Below, in pieces: positions 21,490 to 32,038 of a stretch of 64,000 nucleotides of DNA. Origin of the DNA: Wyeomyia smithii. Its lineage: Eukaryota; Arthropoda; Insecta; Diptera; Culicidae. The stretch lies in NCBI RefSeq assembly GCF_029784165.1, contig NC_073696.1, positions 261,188,494 through 261,252,493 of the forward strand. The letters run 5' to 3'. The notes under the pieces are model-generated. The model did not search any database. It worked only from the letters and a program-made list of their open reading frames with translations, and was not told the origin of the DNA. Every line of letters begins with the position of its first letter. Position 1 is the first letter of the stretch. The position numbers were made by a program, and so were the translations under genes.

Positions 21490-21605
21490 ATGCACCGGTA
21501 CCGTACCGAAGAAACCGGACACCGACGATTATAAAAAATACAGAATTGTGGTAGACTTCAGGTCGATATCACTAAACCATACCGTCAGCTTGTATATTTA
21601 TTCTT
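21490..21605 (+). pseudogene. Gypsy-type reverse transcriptase fragment
   Basis: The frame around 21505-21590 reads VPKKPDTDDYKKYRIVVDFR, the conserved start of an LTR-retrotransposon RT palm (VPKK...YRxVVDYR), then stops. This is a short isolated relic. Confidence 0.65.
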
Positions 21606-22049
21606 AATAACCACCCCGCTAGGTAATTCAATTGATTCTATAAGTTTTTCATTTACGACGACTTTTTCGTCTTTTCATCACGCAATTATTTGTATGTGAT
21701 TTAGATACCCAGCCTTTGGCTATTGCCCTTCAGTAACTTATTCTGCCAGACATTTTCATTTATTAAATTTCGTTACGCCTTGTGTTTCTTGTCATTAAAC
21801 GGCTGCTCATCTTTTTCTTTTATTTCTCTACACCTTAATTTCATTACTTTTTCCATTGATTCCATTTTTAACTATTGTTCCGCGCTTACTAAGCTAAAGG
21901 TCGGATCTTGTTAACGTGATTCCTAATATTGCCTGTTGGCTACATCGTCTGTTGATCTGTTAGTTCTCTCGTTACAGAAAATACTTCCTCTAAAATAGTA
22001 GTTTAACAATGTCGTGGTGTCAACACATTCCTTGTTGGCATTTTCCTTG

Positions 22050-22198
22050 GTCAACACTTTTTGCCTTTCTCCTAGAAAGGTATAGCAATCACTGGAAAAA
22101 CCAAAGGTATAAAAGTGGTCCCAATGGCCGAATGTCATATACCACTCGACCCCTTTCGACGAACTGAGCATTTTTTGTATGTATGTATGTAAGTGTGT

Positions 22199-22230
<32 letters not shown>

Positions 22231-23745
22231 GCAACTTTTTTTTCTCACTCACTTTTCTCAGAGATTGCTGGACCGATTTTCATGAAATTAATTGCAAATG
22301 AAAGGTCTAGTTGCGCCATAGGTTGCTATTGAATTTCATTGTAATCGGATTTTTAGTTTAGTGGTTATGTATCAAAATATCTCAGAAACCACACAACCGA
22401 TTTTAATAAAATTGGTTTCAAATAATCGGGCTGTCTCCAGAACCCTTAAGTTTTGAATTTCGTAATGATTGAACATATGGTTCAAAAGTTATGTAAAGAA
22501 AAGTTATCCTGAGGTTGTTTAAATTTACTCATTTTTCTCAGAGATGGCTGAACCGATTTTCACAAAATTAGTGTCAAATGAAAGGTCAATATCTCAGAAA
22601 CCACACATCTGATTTGATTAAAATTAGTTTAAAATGAACGGGCTACCTTAAAAACCCTCAACTTTTAAATTTTATGAAGATTGAACATGTGGTTCAGAAG
22701 TTATGGAAAGAAACGTGTTCTGGAGACTATTTAATCTCACTCATGTTTCTCAGAGATGGCTGGCCCGATTTTTATAAAATTAGTGTCATATGAATGGTCT
22801 TGTTGCCCCATAAGACCCTAATGATTTTTTCTACAAACGGATTATTACTTTGCCTGTTATGTTTAAAAATGTGAAATCCAGCTATGAAAAGAAACATATT
22901 CCAAGACAACTTACTTGGATTCACTCATATTTCTCAGAGATGGTTGACCCGATTTCCACAGAATTAGTATCAAATAAAAGGTCTACCTACCTCATAACAC
23001 CCTATTGAATTTTGCAGTAATCGGACTGTAACTTCGTCTGTAATATATCGAAATGTGAAAATCACGAAACTTCATTATCTTAGAAACTACACAACCGATT
23101 TGAACAATATTGATATCAGATGAACGGGCTAGTTAAGGGTTAACTGATGAATTATGATTGAACACGTGGTTTCAAAGTTTGGCTGCCCCATATGTTACCT
23201 TTTTATTTGATTGTAATCAAACTTAAGCAAGCGTTATGTTTTAATTTGTAAAACAACGAAAGTCTATTATCTCAAGTATTACACGACTTATTTGAACATA
23301 ACTAGTGTCATACAAATGAGTCATCTCTCAAACTTACAAAACACAAACTTCATAACAATTTGATATGCTGTTTAAAAGTTTTAGAAAAAAAAGAAATTCA
23401 AAGACTATTCAACACTTTACCTGCTTCGATCAATATATATGGCCTCAACATGATTTAAATGTGGTATCGTACTATTTGAACGTTCCCAGCATCGCTCGTG
23501 ATTAAATTGTTCGAAATTAAGAGTCATTGCATTTATTTCGCTATTTCTTAAGTACTAACATTACGTCAAATTTCATATTTTATACTTTAATTACAACATC
23601 GATATTTTAGAACCCAAAGAGTGGATAAACATTTATTGGATTTAAGCATTCATGTAAATCTTTTTTTACAAATAATAAGTTTGAATGAGAAAGGCTGAGT
23701 CTGACCGCTAGGTGGATTAATTTAGGTTTTTTCCTAATTCAATTG
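22050..23745. repeat. Degenerate tandem-repeat mobile element
   Basis: The segment starts TTGCCTTTCTCCTAGAAAGG and ends with GAGAAAGGCTGAG, a short inverted pairing of GCCTTTCTC. Inside, at least four diverged direct units of about 185-290 bp begin with 'TTTCTCAGAGATGGCTG' (about 22250, 22535, 22745, 22930). Each carries blocks such as 'CAAATGAAAGGTC' and 'ACACAACCGATTT'. A (TG)n tract lies at 22183-22230. No protein is encoded. Such internally repeated elements are common in mosquito introns. Confidence 0.6.
22183..22230. repeat. TATG/TG microsatellite
   Basis: TATGTATGTATG followed by about nine TG units. Confidence 0.9.
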
Positions 23746-23899
23746 TGCGCCCTTGCGCGCCCTTGCGCTTCCTCGTGGTTCCCATGTGCTTTTACTATCA
23801 TAATTTATGTCGTCTAATATCCTATGTCATTAAATGTATACTTTAATAGGAAGCTCAAATAATCAGTCATAAAAACATTTAAGCCGGTTATTATGAACT

Positions 23900-24560
23900 T
23901 TTTCTAAGCAATTCCCAAATCTGATTACAGTGATCATTTCACTTGAAAATTCCAATACTTCTTGGAGCTTTTGACCTGCTGCCGTTGGGCCAGCTTTTAC
24001 TAAGACTAGACCACCCCTCATGAGTTGCCACTCATTTCCTTCTCTGTCATACGCTTGCTTGCGCTTTTCCTTTGAATACTTGAGGCTTGAATCATATTTT
24101 TTTTCATTTCCTCATATGTCAAATTACCCACATCCGATTGTAAATGGAGTTTGGGATGCGTGGTGTACGTCCGTACAATAATTCGAAAGAGGTGTACTCT
24201 ATGGATGGGTTAACTGGAGTATTATACTCAAACGTGAAAAATGGAAGTAACATATCCCACGTACGTTTTGCGCTTACGAAATTTGCGCCATTGCCCGTGA
24301 CTAGTAACTAGCACCAAATTTGCAAATATAATCTTCAACAAAGGTTTCAGCTTCTCGCTCTCTTGATTCGGCATTGTTGCCGCGATCAAATATCTATTCA
24401 AATCATCAGGATCAATCAGGAGTTACACTGCCGCACATAATTCTCGATATCTCTTTTCATAGTAGGCCACGTAAATGGTGTGCCAATTTTGAAACTGTCT
24501 CTATCTGATCTGGCGCATCTAACGTACGCTCGCTATCAGCATTGTGTAGTATAATTCTCT
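23900..24560 (-). pseudogene. Gypsy-type integrase/pol relic
   Basis: On the minus strand, around 24195-24130, the frame reads IEYTSFELLYGRTPRIPNSI, matching the integrase C-terminal block TPFELLYGRxPRIP of Gypsy-like elements. Upstream, near 24420-24300, DDLNRYLIAATMPNQESEK resembles the integrase core entry. Downstream is KYSKEKRKQAYDREGN. Stops interrupt the frame, and neither LTRs nor an intact pol is seen. Confidence 0.7.
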
Positions 24561-24914
24561 TCTCTAACTACTTCCCATGAACTGGATCATTTGAAGAATC
24601 TCGTGTTGTTTGATTTTTCTAATTGAAATTAAATGAATAACATTGTTTGAAAAACACTTCCCAGTTGCCAATGGTATAATTATTAGAGTGGGGCGTTGTT
24701 GTATGAAAAAAATTAAACTTGGTAGCAGAGAGGCAGAACCTATTACCCCAAACAATCCAAAATCTATCGGAAGTCGCTTGACTTTGTCTCCGCTGGGCGC
24801 ATTGCATTTCAAACTTGTATGAAAATTTGTATGGAAAAACCAACTTTTTGGCATTTTCCATTCTAAAGAGCTCAAAGTGATTTCAACCATACGTTTCATG
24901 ACTTCAAATGGTAG

Positions 24915-25281
24915 GTTTTCAGATTCTTAACAACTTTTCCAGAAACAATAAAAGGCTAAGATGTCCCAAAATATGCTATAGCTGTTCAAAGTTGAGTATG
25001 TCGAATTGAAAGCTGAAAAACATTTTTTCTGCTAACACTACCAGTGTACCGGCGTCAGTCAGATTTCCATCAGAAGTAACCTCTGAAACACGTTGTAGAT
25101 CATACGTTACGACAGGTTACTTCTGTTGAGAATTCTACTGATGCCGGTACATTGGTAGTGTAGGCAGAAAACAAGATTTTCAGCATTTAATTCGACATAC
25201 CCTATTTTGAACAGATAAAGCTCTTCTTAGGGACATCCTAGCTTTTCAGTGTTTTCGGCGAAGTTGTTAGGCATCTAAAAT
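24915..25281. mobile_element. Palindromic foldback element
   Basis: Arms 24915-25090 and 25110-25281 are inverted copies. They include TTCTTAACAACTT against AAGTTGTTAGGCAT, GTATGTCGAATT against AATTCGACATACC, and 'AGTGTACCGGC' against 'GCCGGTACAT'. No ORF is present. Confidence 0.7.
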
Positions 25282-25722
25282 ACTATACTTTTACGTAATG
25301 TAGAGCATTACTGCAAACTGTTTCAAATAATGCAACGGATAATACTTGGATAAAGCTATGTATTTCAAAGGCTACCTAAAGGTTAGTTTACACAGAAGTT
25401 TTTTTGGTTTTTTTTCGAGTCTTCCACCTGAAATAACAGGGAGGGATAAAAACCATGCAACCAAAAACCGACACGACCGAAAAGCGAGAGATTTCTCCCT
25501 CTGACAATTCTAGCGTATGCAGTGAAAATTTGTTTTATTTCTGTCTGAGCAAGAAGCCGACAAAATGGTAGTTGGAACTACTTACCAAATTCCAAATTCA
25601 CCGTAGAGGCGAATACATATTGTTTTACTTAAGAAACCAAGACGACCAAGTCGTTCAAGGTAGTCTTGAAAGGTTTTATTCACGAACAAACAGTTGATTT
25701 AGACCCTACCTAAGGTATTCCT
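25282..25722. other. No gene seen
   Basis: AT-rich intronic sequence without recognised structure. Confidence 0.4.
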
Positions 25723-25974
25723 ATGAAACAAAGATCATCAGGCGAAAACAGTCAGAAAACTGGTATTTTTCTGGTAAATTATTTATTACATTTCAACGGC
25801 AATGAGATTACCAATTTAAATGTTTTTGAAAAAGCATATTTTATGTTTAATGAACGGGTAAAGTGGGAGTTATATAGGAAATTTGGTAAAGGTGAAAAGC
25901 TTATCACACAATGCCATATTTGCGAACGAAATGGTCATGGGTTAAATTCTTGTTACGAAGATCAAAATGGTTAA
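25723..25974 (+). CDS. Short ORF with a zinc-knuckle motif
   Basis: The 83-residue frame ends with CHICERNGHGLNSC, a C-x2-C-x4-H-x4-C zinc knuckle (residues about 64-77). Before it come a moderately charged helix-like segment and an aromatic KAYFMFNERVKWELY stretch. Zinc knuckles of this spacing are typical of retroelement gag proteins and some RNA-binding proteins. No neighbouring protease or RT is seen, so this is probably a gag remnant, although the frame is intact. It lies antisense within the large intron of the RIM-like gene. Confidence 0.35.
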   Translation: MKQRSSGENSQKTGIFLVNYLLHFNGNEITNLNVFEKAYFMFNERVKWELYRKFGKGEKLITQCHICERNGHGLNSCYEDQNG

Positions 25975-26792
25975 TTTGTGCAAATTCCTCTTAAAAAAGG
26001 AAGTACAATCAAGAAAAATTAAAATTTTCATTTTACCTACTATAACAGCTATCACATGGTAAATTTTCAACAAAGTACAGTCCTTTTAGCTATTGTTGGG
26101 GCAAGGCAGGGTAAACAAAAATTAAACTCCAAACCGCCTGCAATTTCTAGTTTTGCTCAAACACGCTCGACACACTCATATGTTGATGTTGTAGTACGTA
26201 TATCGAGTGTTTTATGAACAAATTTGCAAATTACCACTGGTATGGATTATTCAAAAACGGCGGTAAAAAAAACAGTAGTAAATTTGAATCTTAAGAACGC
26301 CATATTACAAGCAAATTCCATGTTTAAAGCAAATTCAAATTGAAACAAATTTCACCATTAACATTGCTTCAAAATTAAATTTCTACAATTATTGTGAATA
26401 ACCCAATCAAAATTTTGAATTAGAACGCTTGCTCATTAGAAGCTAATGTAAATAGGCTTGAAGCTAACAGTTAATGAAGAGCTTTAAACCAAAAGCTCTA
26501 AGACTTGCTCAAAAGTTTGCGAGTGCTCACAATACAAATTTAAACTTTGTGTGTCCAATTAAAGATCAATGCATTCATCGAAATGAGATTAGATCAATTT
26601 TTGAAAGTATTTGAAAGCATCTGATGACAATAGGATGTTGAACATTCAACTTTATCTCCCATATTTATATAAATTAAGTTTAAAACTCGCTCACCACAAA
26701 ATATTTATAATGTATGAATTGCTTAATAAACCATGAGCCACGCGCCTCCATTATAATGTTAAAACCAAAAATAAACATTTTCACCAACTTAC
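25975..26792. other. Intronic sequence, no gene seen
   Basis: AT-rich sequence up to the donor of the RIM-like exon at 26793. No repeat boundaries recognised. Confidence 0.4.
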
Positions 26793-26981
26793 CGACAGGT
26801 GTCATCACTCTGCGAGCTTTGGCGGCGAAAGTTCCGACAGCGTATCATCTCCTCGGTGGTACTCTGGCGACGAAAGCCACGTGCTATCAGGATTTCCTCG
26901 GTCGTCGACTGGCGACGCATGGACGGACGCGCCGTACTCTCCGTTGGCAGTGGTGGTGGCCGTGCGCATGGGCTTGCATCC
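26793..26981 (-). CDS. Exon 7 of RIM-like gene
   Basis: Acceptor CTTGTAG and donor GTAAGT bound 189 nt, phase 2 to phase 2. It encodes DASPCARPPPLPTESTARPS, then MRRQSTTEEILIARG, FRRQSTTEEMIRCRN and FRRQSSQSDDTC. The RRQS unit is repeated three times about every 13-14 residues, two of them as RRQSTTEE, suggesting internal duplication. This is the block that most strongly suggests RIM. Confidence 0.8.
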
Positions 26982-27062
26982 CTACAAGGTGGTGAAGGAA
27001 AGAAAAGCTCAATATTTCGCTCACGGCGACGACAAGGAAGGAAGGAAGAGAAAAAGCCCTAC

Positions 27063-27212
27063 CTTGATGAGCAGCAACTGCTCGATTCCGGCGAACGGGG
27101 CTGTCGAGCAGCTGATGATGATTGTCTTCGCAAACGACGGCTGCGGCGCGGGCTGCCCTCGCGTTCGTGACTCCGATCCGGTGACAGGTGCGTACGAGAG
27201 TCCCGCCGGCCT
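27063..27212 (-). CDS. Exon 6 of RIM-like gene
   Basis: Acceptor ACCTTTCAG and donor GTAGGG bound 150 nt, phase 2 to phase 2. It encodes (R)GRRDSRTHLSPDRSHEREG, SPRRSRRLRRQSSSAARQPR and SPESSSCCSS(R). It is very basic and serine-rich, with SP sites and two R-R-x-S motifs. Confidence 0.75.
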
Positions 27213-27486
27213 CTGAAAGGTGAATTTATTGATGGTTATCCAATGTAATCGATGGTTTCGAGTAGCATTGAAATTACACAGCGTTCGGTCGCTTCAGTAA
27301 ACACGGAAATCATTTCAAACCCGTACCTGAAACGGGTGATTTATTAGAGCCGTCTCGCTAGAAACGGGATTAATTATTGACGCACAAATAGAGCTCGAAA
27401 CTTTTATACAGATTGTAGGTAGGATTAGCTCCGACAGTATTGTCTTGTATCGGATGGCAATTTGTTTACTGAAGCGAACAATTTAC

Positions 27487-27623
27487 CTTGATGCACTGTC
27501 CGGACTGAGGCTATCCCGTCTTGCCTGCCTTTCGGGACCTTCCCCGTCCGGACTGAGTGCTGGCTGGGAGCTGCGACGGCTCCAACCGCCGGGCGGTAAG
27601 CAGCTTTCATCGTAAGCAGTGGC
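27487..27623 (-). CDS. Exon 5 of RIM-like gene
   Basis: Acceptor CTGTTTTAG and donor GTAAAT bound 137 nt, phase 0 to phase 2. It encodes ATAYDESCLPPGGWSRRSSQ and PALSPDGEGPERQARRDSLS, then PDSASR. RRSS and RRDSLSP continue the phospho-site pattern. Confidence 0.75.
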
Positions 27624-27710
27624 CTAAAACAGACAGAGAGAATGGAACCGAGCATATTCATTGGATGGGGTGTTGATCGGACACTACAGAGTTTGGTTGG
27701 GGACATTTAC

Positions 27711-28133
27711 TTGTCTTTGCAGCTTCAAAAGCCGCTGGGCACGTTCAGGACTTACACGGGAATCACGTCGGGAAATTTTCGTGCCGCACTGGGTCGTCGA
27801 ATCGCGACGACCCTTCTGTGCGGTGGGACTGGTGGCCGGGGGCGTTACTGAGCTCATTATAATGGTCGGGGGCATGATGGACTGACAGGCGGAATCCATT
27901 TGGGCGATCGCTACGTATAGGGGACCGGAGTCGGAAGCCGTAGAACTGGTGGAGGGGCGCTGCTCTTGCCGAAAGTTGGGCATCTCCATCACTACTAGCG
28001 AATCTTTGCGGCCTTGCGGTTTACGTTGCACTCCTACAACTTTCGGGGGCGGTGGTGTAGCAGATCCTCCGATCATGGAGTCCCGGCGGGAAGAACGGTC
28101 CCGGTTCGAATCATTCGAATTGCGACGAGAGCC
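27711..28133 (-). CDS. Exon 4 of RIM-like gene
   Basis: Acceptor TATTTTAG and donor GTAAAT bound 423 nt, phase 0 at both ends. It opens GSRRNSNDSNRDRSSRRDSM, contains a TPPPPKVVGV proline segment, GRKDSLVVMEMPNF and GPLYVAIAQMDSACQ, and closes with KGRRDSTTQ, SRRDSRVSPERAQRLL and KLQRQ. Five R-[RK]-x-S sites lie in it. The more hydrophobic central part may be a binding segment. Confidence 0.8.
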
Positions 28134-28189
28134 CTAAAATATAAAAAAATTTAGTGTTAACCTAATAAAAATCTGAACTAATCATTTAC

Positions 28190-28635
28190 ATTTCGATATC
28201 CATCGGCGCCAGTATATTCCTCACGATCTCGCTCTCGTTCTCGTTCGCGTTCCCGTTCGCGTTCACGCTCACGTTCCCGCTCACGCTCTCGTTCGCGTTC
28301 TCGCTCACGCTGACGCTCTTGCTCGCGATCGCGTTCCCTCTCGCGCTCTCGGTACTCTCGAAAGTCCGACACGTAAGAATCCTTCCGATAGGATAAACTT
28401 TTTACGCCGGAATCGGCACTCGACTCGCGTCTTTTACGCAACGGAGGAGCGTGACCGGTGATGGTGGTATTATTATCACCGGTATTTGCTTTGCTCCACG
28501 GCAAGCTTCGAGCAAGATCCGCTAGTGTCTCGCGCCGATTGAGCGGCGCTTTCTGACGTTTCGAACCACCACCGCTCCATTCGCGCAGAATATCGGTCAG
28601 CTGGGCAAGTGAACTGCGGCGACGGCGTTGGGCCC
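28190..28635 (-). CDS. Exon 3 of RIM-like gene
   Basis: Acceptor TTTTCACAG and donor GTAAAT bound 446 nt, phase 1 to phase 0. It encodes RRRRSSLAQLTDILREWSGG, then NRRETLADLARSLPWSK, KRRESSADSGVKSLSYRKDS and a long (RE)n tract (28215-28345) ending with EEYTGADGYRN. RRSSLAQLTDILREW and RRETLADLARSLPW look like paired amphipathic units. The RE tract is encoded by degenerate CGNGAR hexamers, so its length may vary between alleles. Confidence 0.8.
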
Positions 28636-28709
28636 CTGTGAAAATAAAAAGAAAAAAGCTTCAATTATCAACTTCACTTAGTTTGAGACGTCGTCCAAAA
28701 AAGCCTTAC

Positions 28710-28806
28710 CAGGCGGTGGAGAAGTACTAGGAGGTGACGCACCGCTGATCTGAGCTGCCGAGTCCCTGCGTCCGCCAAGCCGCTGTCGAACGGTGGATTC
28801 TTCGAC
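28710..28806 (-). CDS. Exon 2 of RIM-like gene
   Basis: Acceptor CGGATTAG and donor GTAAGG bound 97 nt, phase 0 to phase 1. It encodes VEESTVRQRLGGRRDSAAQI followed by SGASPPSTSPPG. GRRDSAAQI closely matches GRRDSCAQI of exon 8, an internal repeat of the protein. Confidence 0.75.
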
Positions 28807-28871
28807 CTAATCCGGGTTGAAAATGAAAAATATTAAAAACATAACGAGAAACCGGTGAAAAAATTACCAAC

Positions 28872-28977
28872 CTGCTCTCGGACGAGATCGTCCCAGCCAT
28901 TGCCTCCCTGCCAGACCAGTCCCACTTGGTGAGACATTATAGGCAGATTGCAGACGAAGCATATTGCCGTCATGGTC
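28872..28977 (-). CDS. Exon 1 (first seen) of RIM-like gene
   Basis: Acceptor TGCTTGCAG and donor GTTGGT bound 106 nt. The frame that joins exon 2 in phase 0 reads TMTAICFVCNLPI followed by MSHQVGLVWQGGNGWDDLVR and EQ. The CFVC pair could be half of a zinc site. The donor is weak, and GTAATT lies 4 nt downstream, so the exact 3' boundary is uncertain. It is not the true first exon, since the acceptor implies upstream exons. Confidence 0.6.
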
Positions 28978-31690
28978 CTGCAAGCAGACGGATTGGAGAA
29001 GACGAAAGCATAACTAAACTGGTGAGTGTACGAGTTCAGAGCGTGGCATGCGAAGCGCTGATCAAGTTTCTACACAGCAAACGCAACAGGAAAAGAAGCG
29101 GATCGACTTTCTAGTTATAATTCTATTAAAAAAAACCTACAGGAGTGCGGTATGTGATTCACGGAATCCTAATAGAAAACTAGTGAACAAACTAATCGGG
29201 TGGGTGTTACCGGGTGTACACTAAACTAACATTGGCATTTGTGGGCATGCAAGCAACAGGGTCATTTGGACAGAATAGGGTTCCCTTTTGGTTTACCTTT
29301 ACAGACTGCAGAGGGTTAACTTTGAACTGGATTGGCTTAGGTGAGCTTTAATGTATTTCAATGTAGTGAAAGTCGACCAATCTGTAGTCACTGTTCAAGA
29401 CTCTGCTGTTTTTTTTTTTTTGGGTTTGTTTGGTAGTGTTTTGAACAAAGGATGCAACTAGAGACGGCACTTAAACCCGGAAACAATGCAATCCAGAACT
29501 TCACTGTGGTGATTAGGATTAGGTGATTTAGTGCCAGCAGGCAGCAACTAGCTTAGTATATGTATATACAAAACATGTGGACGTGTACTTTGATAACACA
29601 GTGTGGATGGGATTGATGGCTGACTTGTTGGAACTTCATCAAACGGATCTAGCACAAGGCGGTTTGTCTTTTTTTTTTTTTTTTGGGCGGAACTTGCAAT
29701 GTTCCCTGTAAAACAGTTATTTACTTGGTGTAACTGGTGGCCAAACTGTGTCTGTGAAGTTTCAGTAAGTGAACTTTTCGCTTGCGAGAAGAGTCGAGAC
29801 TAGGCAAACGGTGAACGCGCACACGCCATGTTCAGAAGCAGATATTGCGAGATGTGTGATAGCGAAGAGACAGAAAGAGAAATGTGAGAAAATTAAGAGA
29901 AAAGGAGAAGAAGAAGAAGAAAACAACGTAATCAGTTCTTATCCGTGCCAAAGCAGACGACGGTTGTTTGGTGCTAGTCTAGTTTTTGGTGTAAGGTTTA
30001 GCAAATGCTGTGCTTTGGGCCCCTTGGGAGAGTCAACTTCTGGAGACAGCTTCTAGAGTTGATGATGTACACTGAACTTGATATCAGTTATTTCATCAGC
30101 ACGCTTCAAATTTCGCAGTGTTAAAAACTTAAGTTTTGAAAAAGCACTCAATTCGGTTTGGTTAATTCCTGACCATATTTCATTCATGAAACAAATATTC
30201 AACAGATTTTTCAAACAAGGGTAACAACTTGTTAACGAATCATACAAAACTTTTGAACGAAACGAGGATTAGAACAAAACAGACTGTTTTCTGTTTGGTA
30301 TTTGAATTGCAATATCTACTCTGCAGATAGACAAATATTCTTATTAATCCAATAACATAAATAAAATAATTTATAGCAATTAAGAATCATTTTTGAGATC
30401 TAAATATGATTTTCTTACTCTCTGTTTAGTTTAAATCCGACACACTTTATAAAACGTTCTCTTATGCTTGATTTAATTCTTTCCAACTTTACTAAATTTG
30501 TCATCATACCACATTATCCCCTGCCACCATCCATTGTGATCTATCATACTTTTTGGCATTATATTGACTGCTACTCAATCAAACAACAGTTTCACTTCGA
30601 TATAACGATACCTCGACATAACATTATTCTAGTTATCGTGAGTTTTACCTTGATAAAACGTAATATTTTTTTGTTCCTCATTTTACAGAGAAAAAAAAAT
30701 TGAGTACTTTTTATGGTTTGACTTTGGGAATGATTGAAAAAAAATTCAAAATTTTGCGGCAGAAAAAATACAAAAAACGGAAAATAAAAAATATATGAAG
30801 ACGAATAAGAGAGGTTGTGTTATCCTAATTTATATATACCACTGATTTCGTGAACTTTAGAATTAATTTTAAAACTCTTTACCTATCATTGCCAATTAAG
30901 GCATGCACGGGAGTTCAATCTTTATCTTGTAAACCAGGATAGGACCTTGATAAGCGCCAGTTTCTACTCTGGATTATTGAAATAGCCTCATTTGAAAGTT
31001 TGGTACTGAATACTCCGAAAGTTATTTTTTTTTTTTGCTTTGGAATAGACAGCAAAGACCGTATATGTGTTCTTCACTTATGCGAAATATGTTTATTATA
31101 AGGTGTATGGAGTATAAAAATATTCGAATTAGATACCTCCATTTTATACTAAAATACTATAAGCCGATTGATTTACAGTTTTTTGTTTAGATTTATTATT
31201 TTTATGGCGTCTTTTTATTCAAGAAAACCAAAAACAAACAATATCATTACACAACTCAACGGTGAACGAAACAAAATTTATTTGATTTTGTATTAAGAGA
31301 TTTTCATTTTACTTTTCGTTCTTTTGTTTTTTTGAAACTTTGAATGGTTTTTTCATAAAAAAACGGTGACTTCAACGCTCAGAAGCAACACTAACTACCA
31401 ACTTCGCACTCCGTAATGGAGCAATTCCGTTAAAAATTTCCCAACTTTAATGCTATGTTTCAATTTCTTTTTTGATTTGGTAGAATCAAACAGATGTTCC
31501 TATGAGCTAAAGATGTCGTTTTGTGCTTCATCTTTCAATTTTGAAAAAGGTTCTAGTACAAATGGTATAGATGATTACGAATATTTTCAGAGCCAGAAAG
31601 CACATAGCAGTATTCTACTAAAAAACTAGGCAAAAATATGAAAAAAATCAGTGTATCTCGGGCTATTGATTCCTTTTGCATTCCCTAATA
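28978..31690. other. Upstream intron, no exon recognised
   Basis: AT-rich with poly-T/poly-A tracts at about 29411, 29672 and 31027. A lysine/glutamate-rich open frame at 29769-30056 (plus strand) shows no family and is probably chance. Confidence 0.4.
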
Positions 31691-32038
31691 CAGCTCGGAT
31701 TATCCGGGATTCAATTATTCGGAATAATTTTATTTTTCTGTTTGTTTCTAATTTTTTTTTTAGAATTTTACCTTTTCTATCCATTTTGGGATATTTGTTA
31801 TCATTTCTGTCCCTTTCGGCATATTTGGGACATGTCCGAGAAAAGTGAAATCAATCAATGGTTAAATAATTTCTTTTTGAGAACTTCAGCTGTTTTCTCC
31901 ACTTAAATAACAAAAAAACGATTATTTTAGGTTCGTTGTTTGCAAATTTGAATGATTTTTTGTGATTCGATTATCCGGGAAACTCGATTATCCGGAGTAA
32001 ATTTTATTTCGATACTCCGGATAATCGAGTCCGATTTG
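31691..32038. mobile_element. pogo/Tigger-like MITE
   Basis: The 348-bp unit lies between TA dinucleotides. The left end, CAGCTCGGATTATCCGG, pairs with the inverted right end, CCGGATAATCGAGTCCG. CGGATTATCCGG-type repeats are found in both subterminal regions, a known feature of pogo/Tigger ends. No transposase is present. Confidence 0.6.

Larger units (their letters stand above)
14663..28977 (-). other. Partial multi-exon host gene, RIM-like
   Basis: Eight exons on the minus strand join in a continuous reading frame: 28977-28872, 28806-28710, 28635-28190, 28133-27711, 27623-27487, 27212-27063, 26981-26793 and 14766-14663. Every internal boundary has GT and AG and every phase agrees (0, 1, 0, 0, 2, 2, 2). 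The joined frame is about 550 residues, disordered and Arg/Ser-rich. I identify it tentatively as the linker region of a RIM (Rab3-interacting molecule) presynaptic active-zone scaffold, from the RRQSTTEEILIARGF, RGFRRQSTTEEM and RGRRDS blocks, which I associate with insect RIM. The zinc finger, PDZ and C2 domains of RIM are not in the window. The last intron, about 12 kb, is filled with mobile elements. Confidence 0.6.

Noticed and set aside
26799..27216. Plus-strand open frames over 26.8-27.2 kb
   Set aside because: The minus strand carries spliced exons with matching phases and the RRxS motif style; the plus frames are their shadows.
28178..28504. Single-exon reading of the RE-rich frame starting at the internal Met
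   Set aside because: The same frame extends upstream through a good acceptor at 28635 and joins other exons in phase; the internal ATG is not the start.
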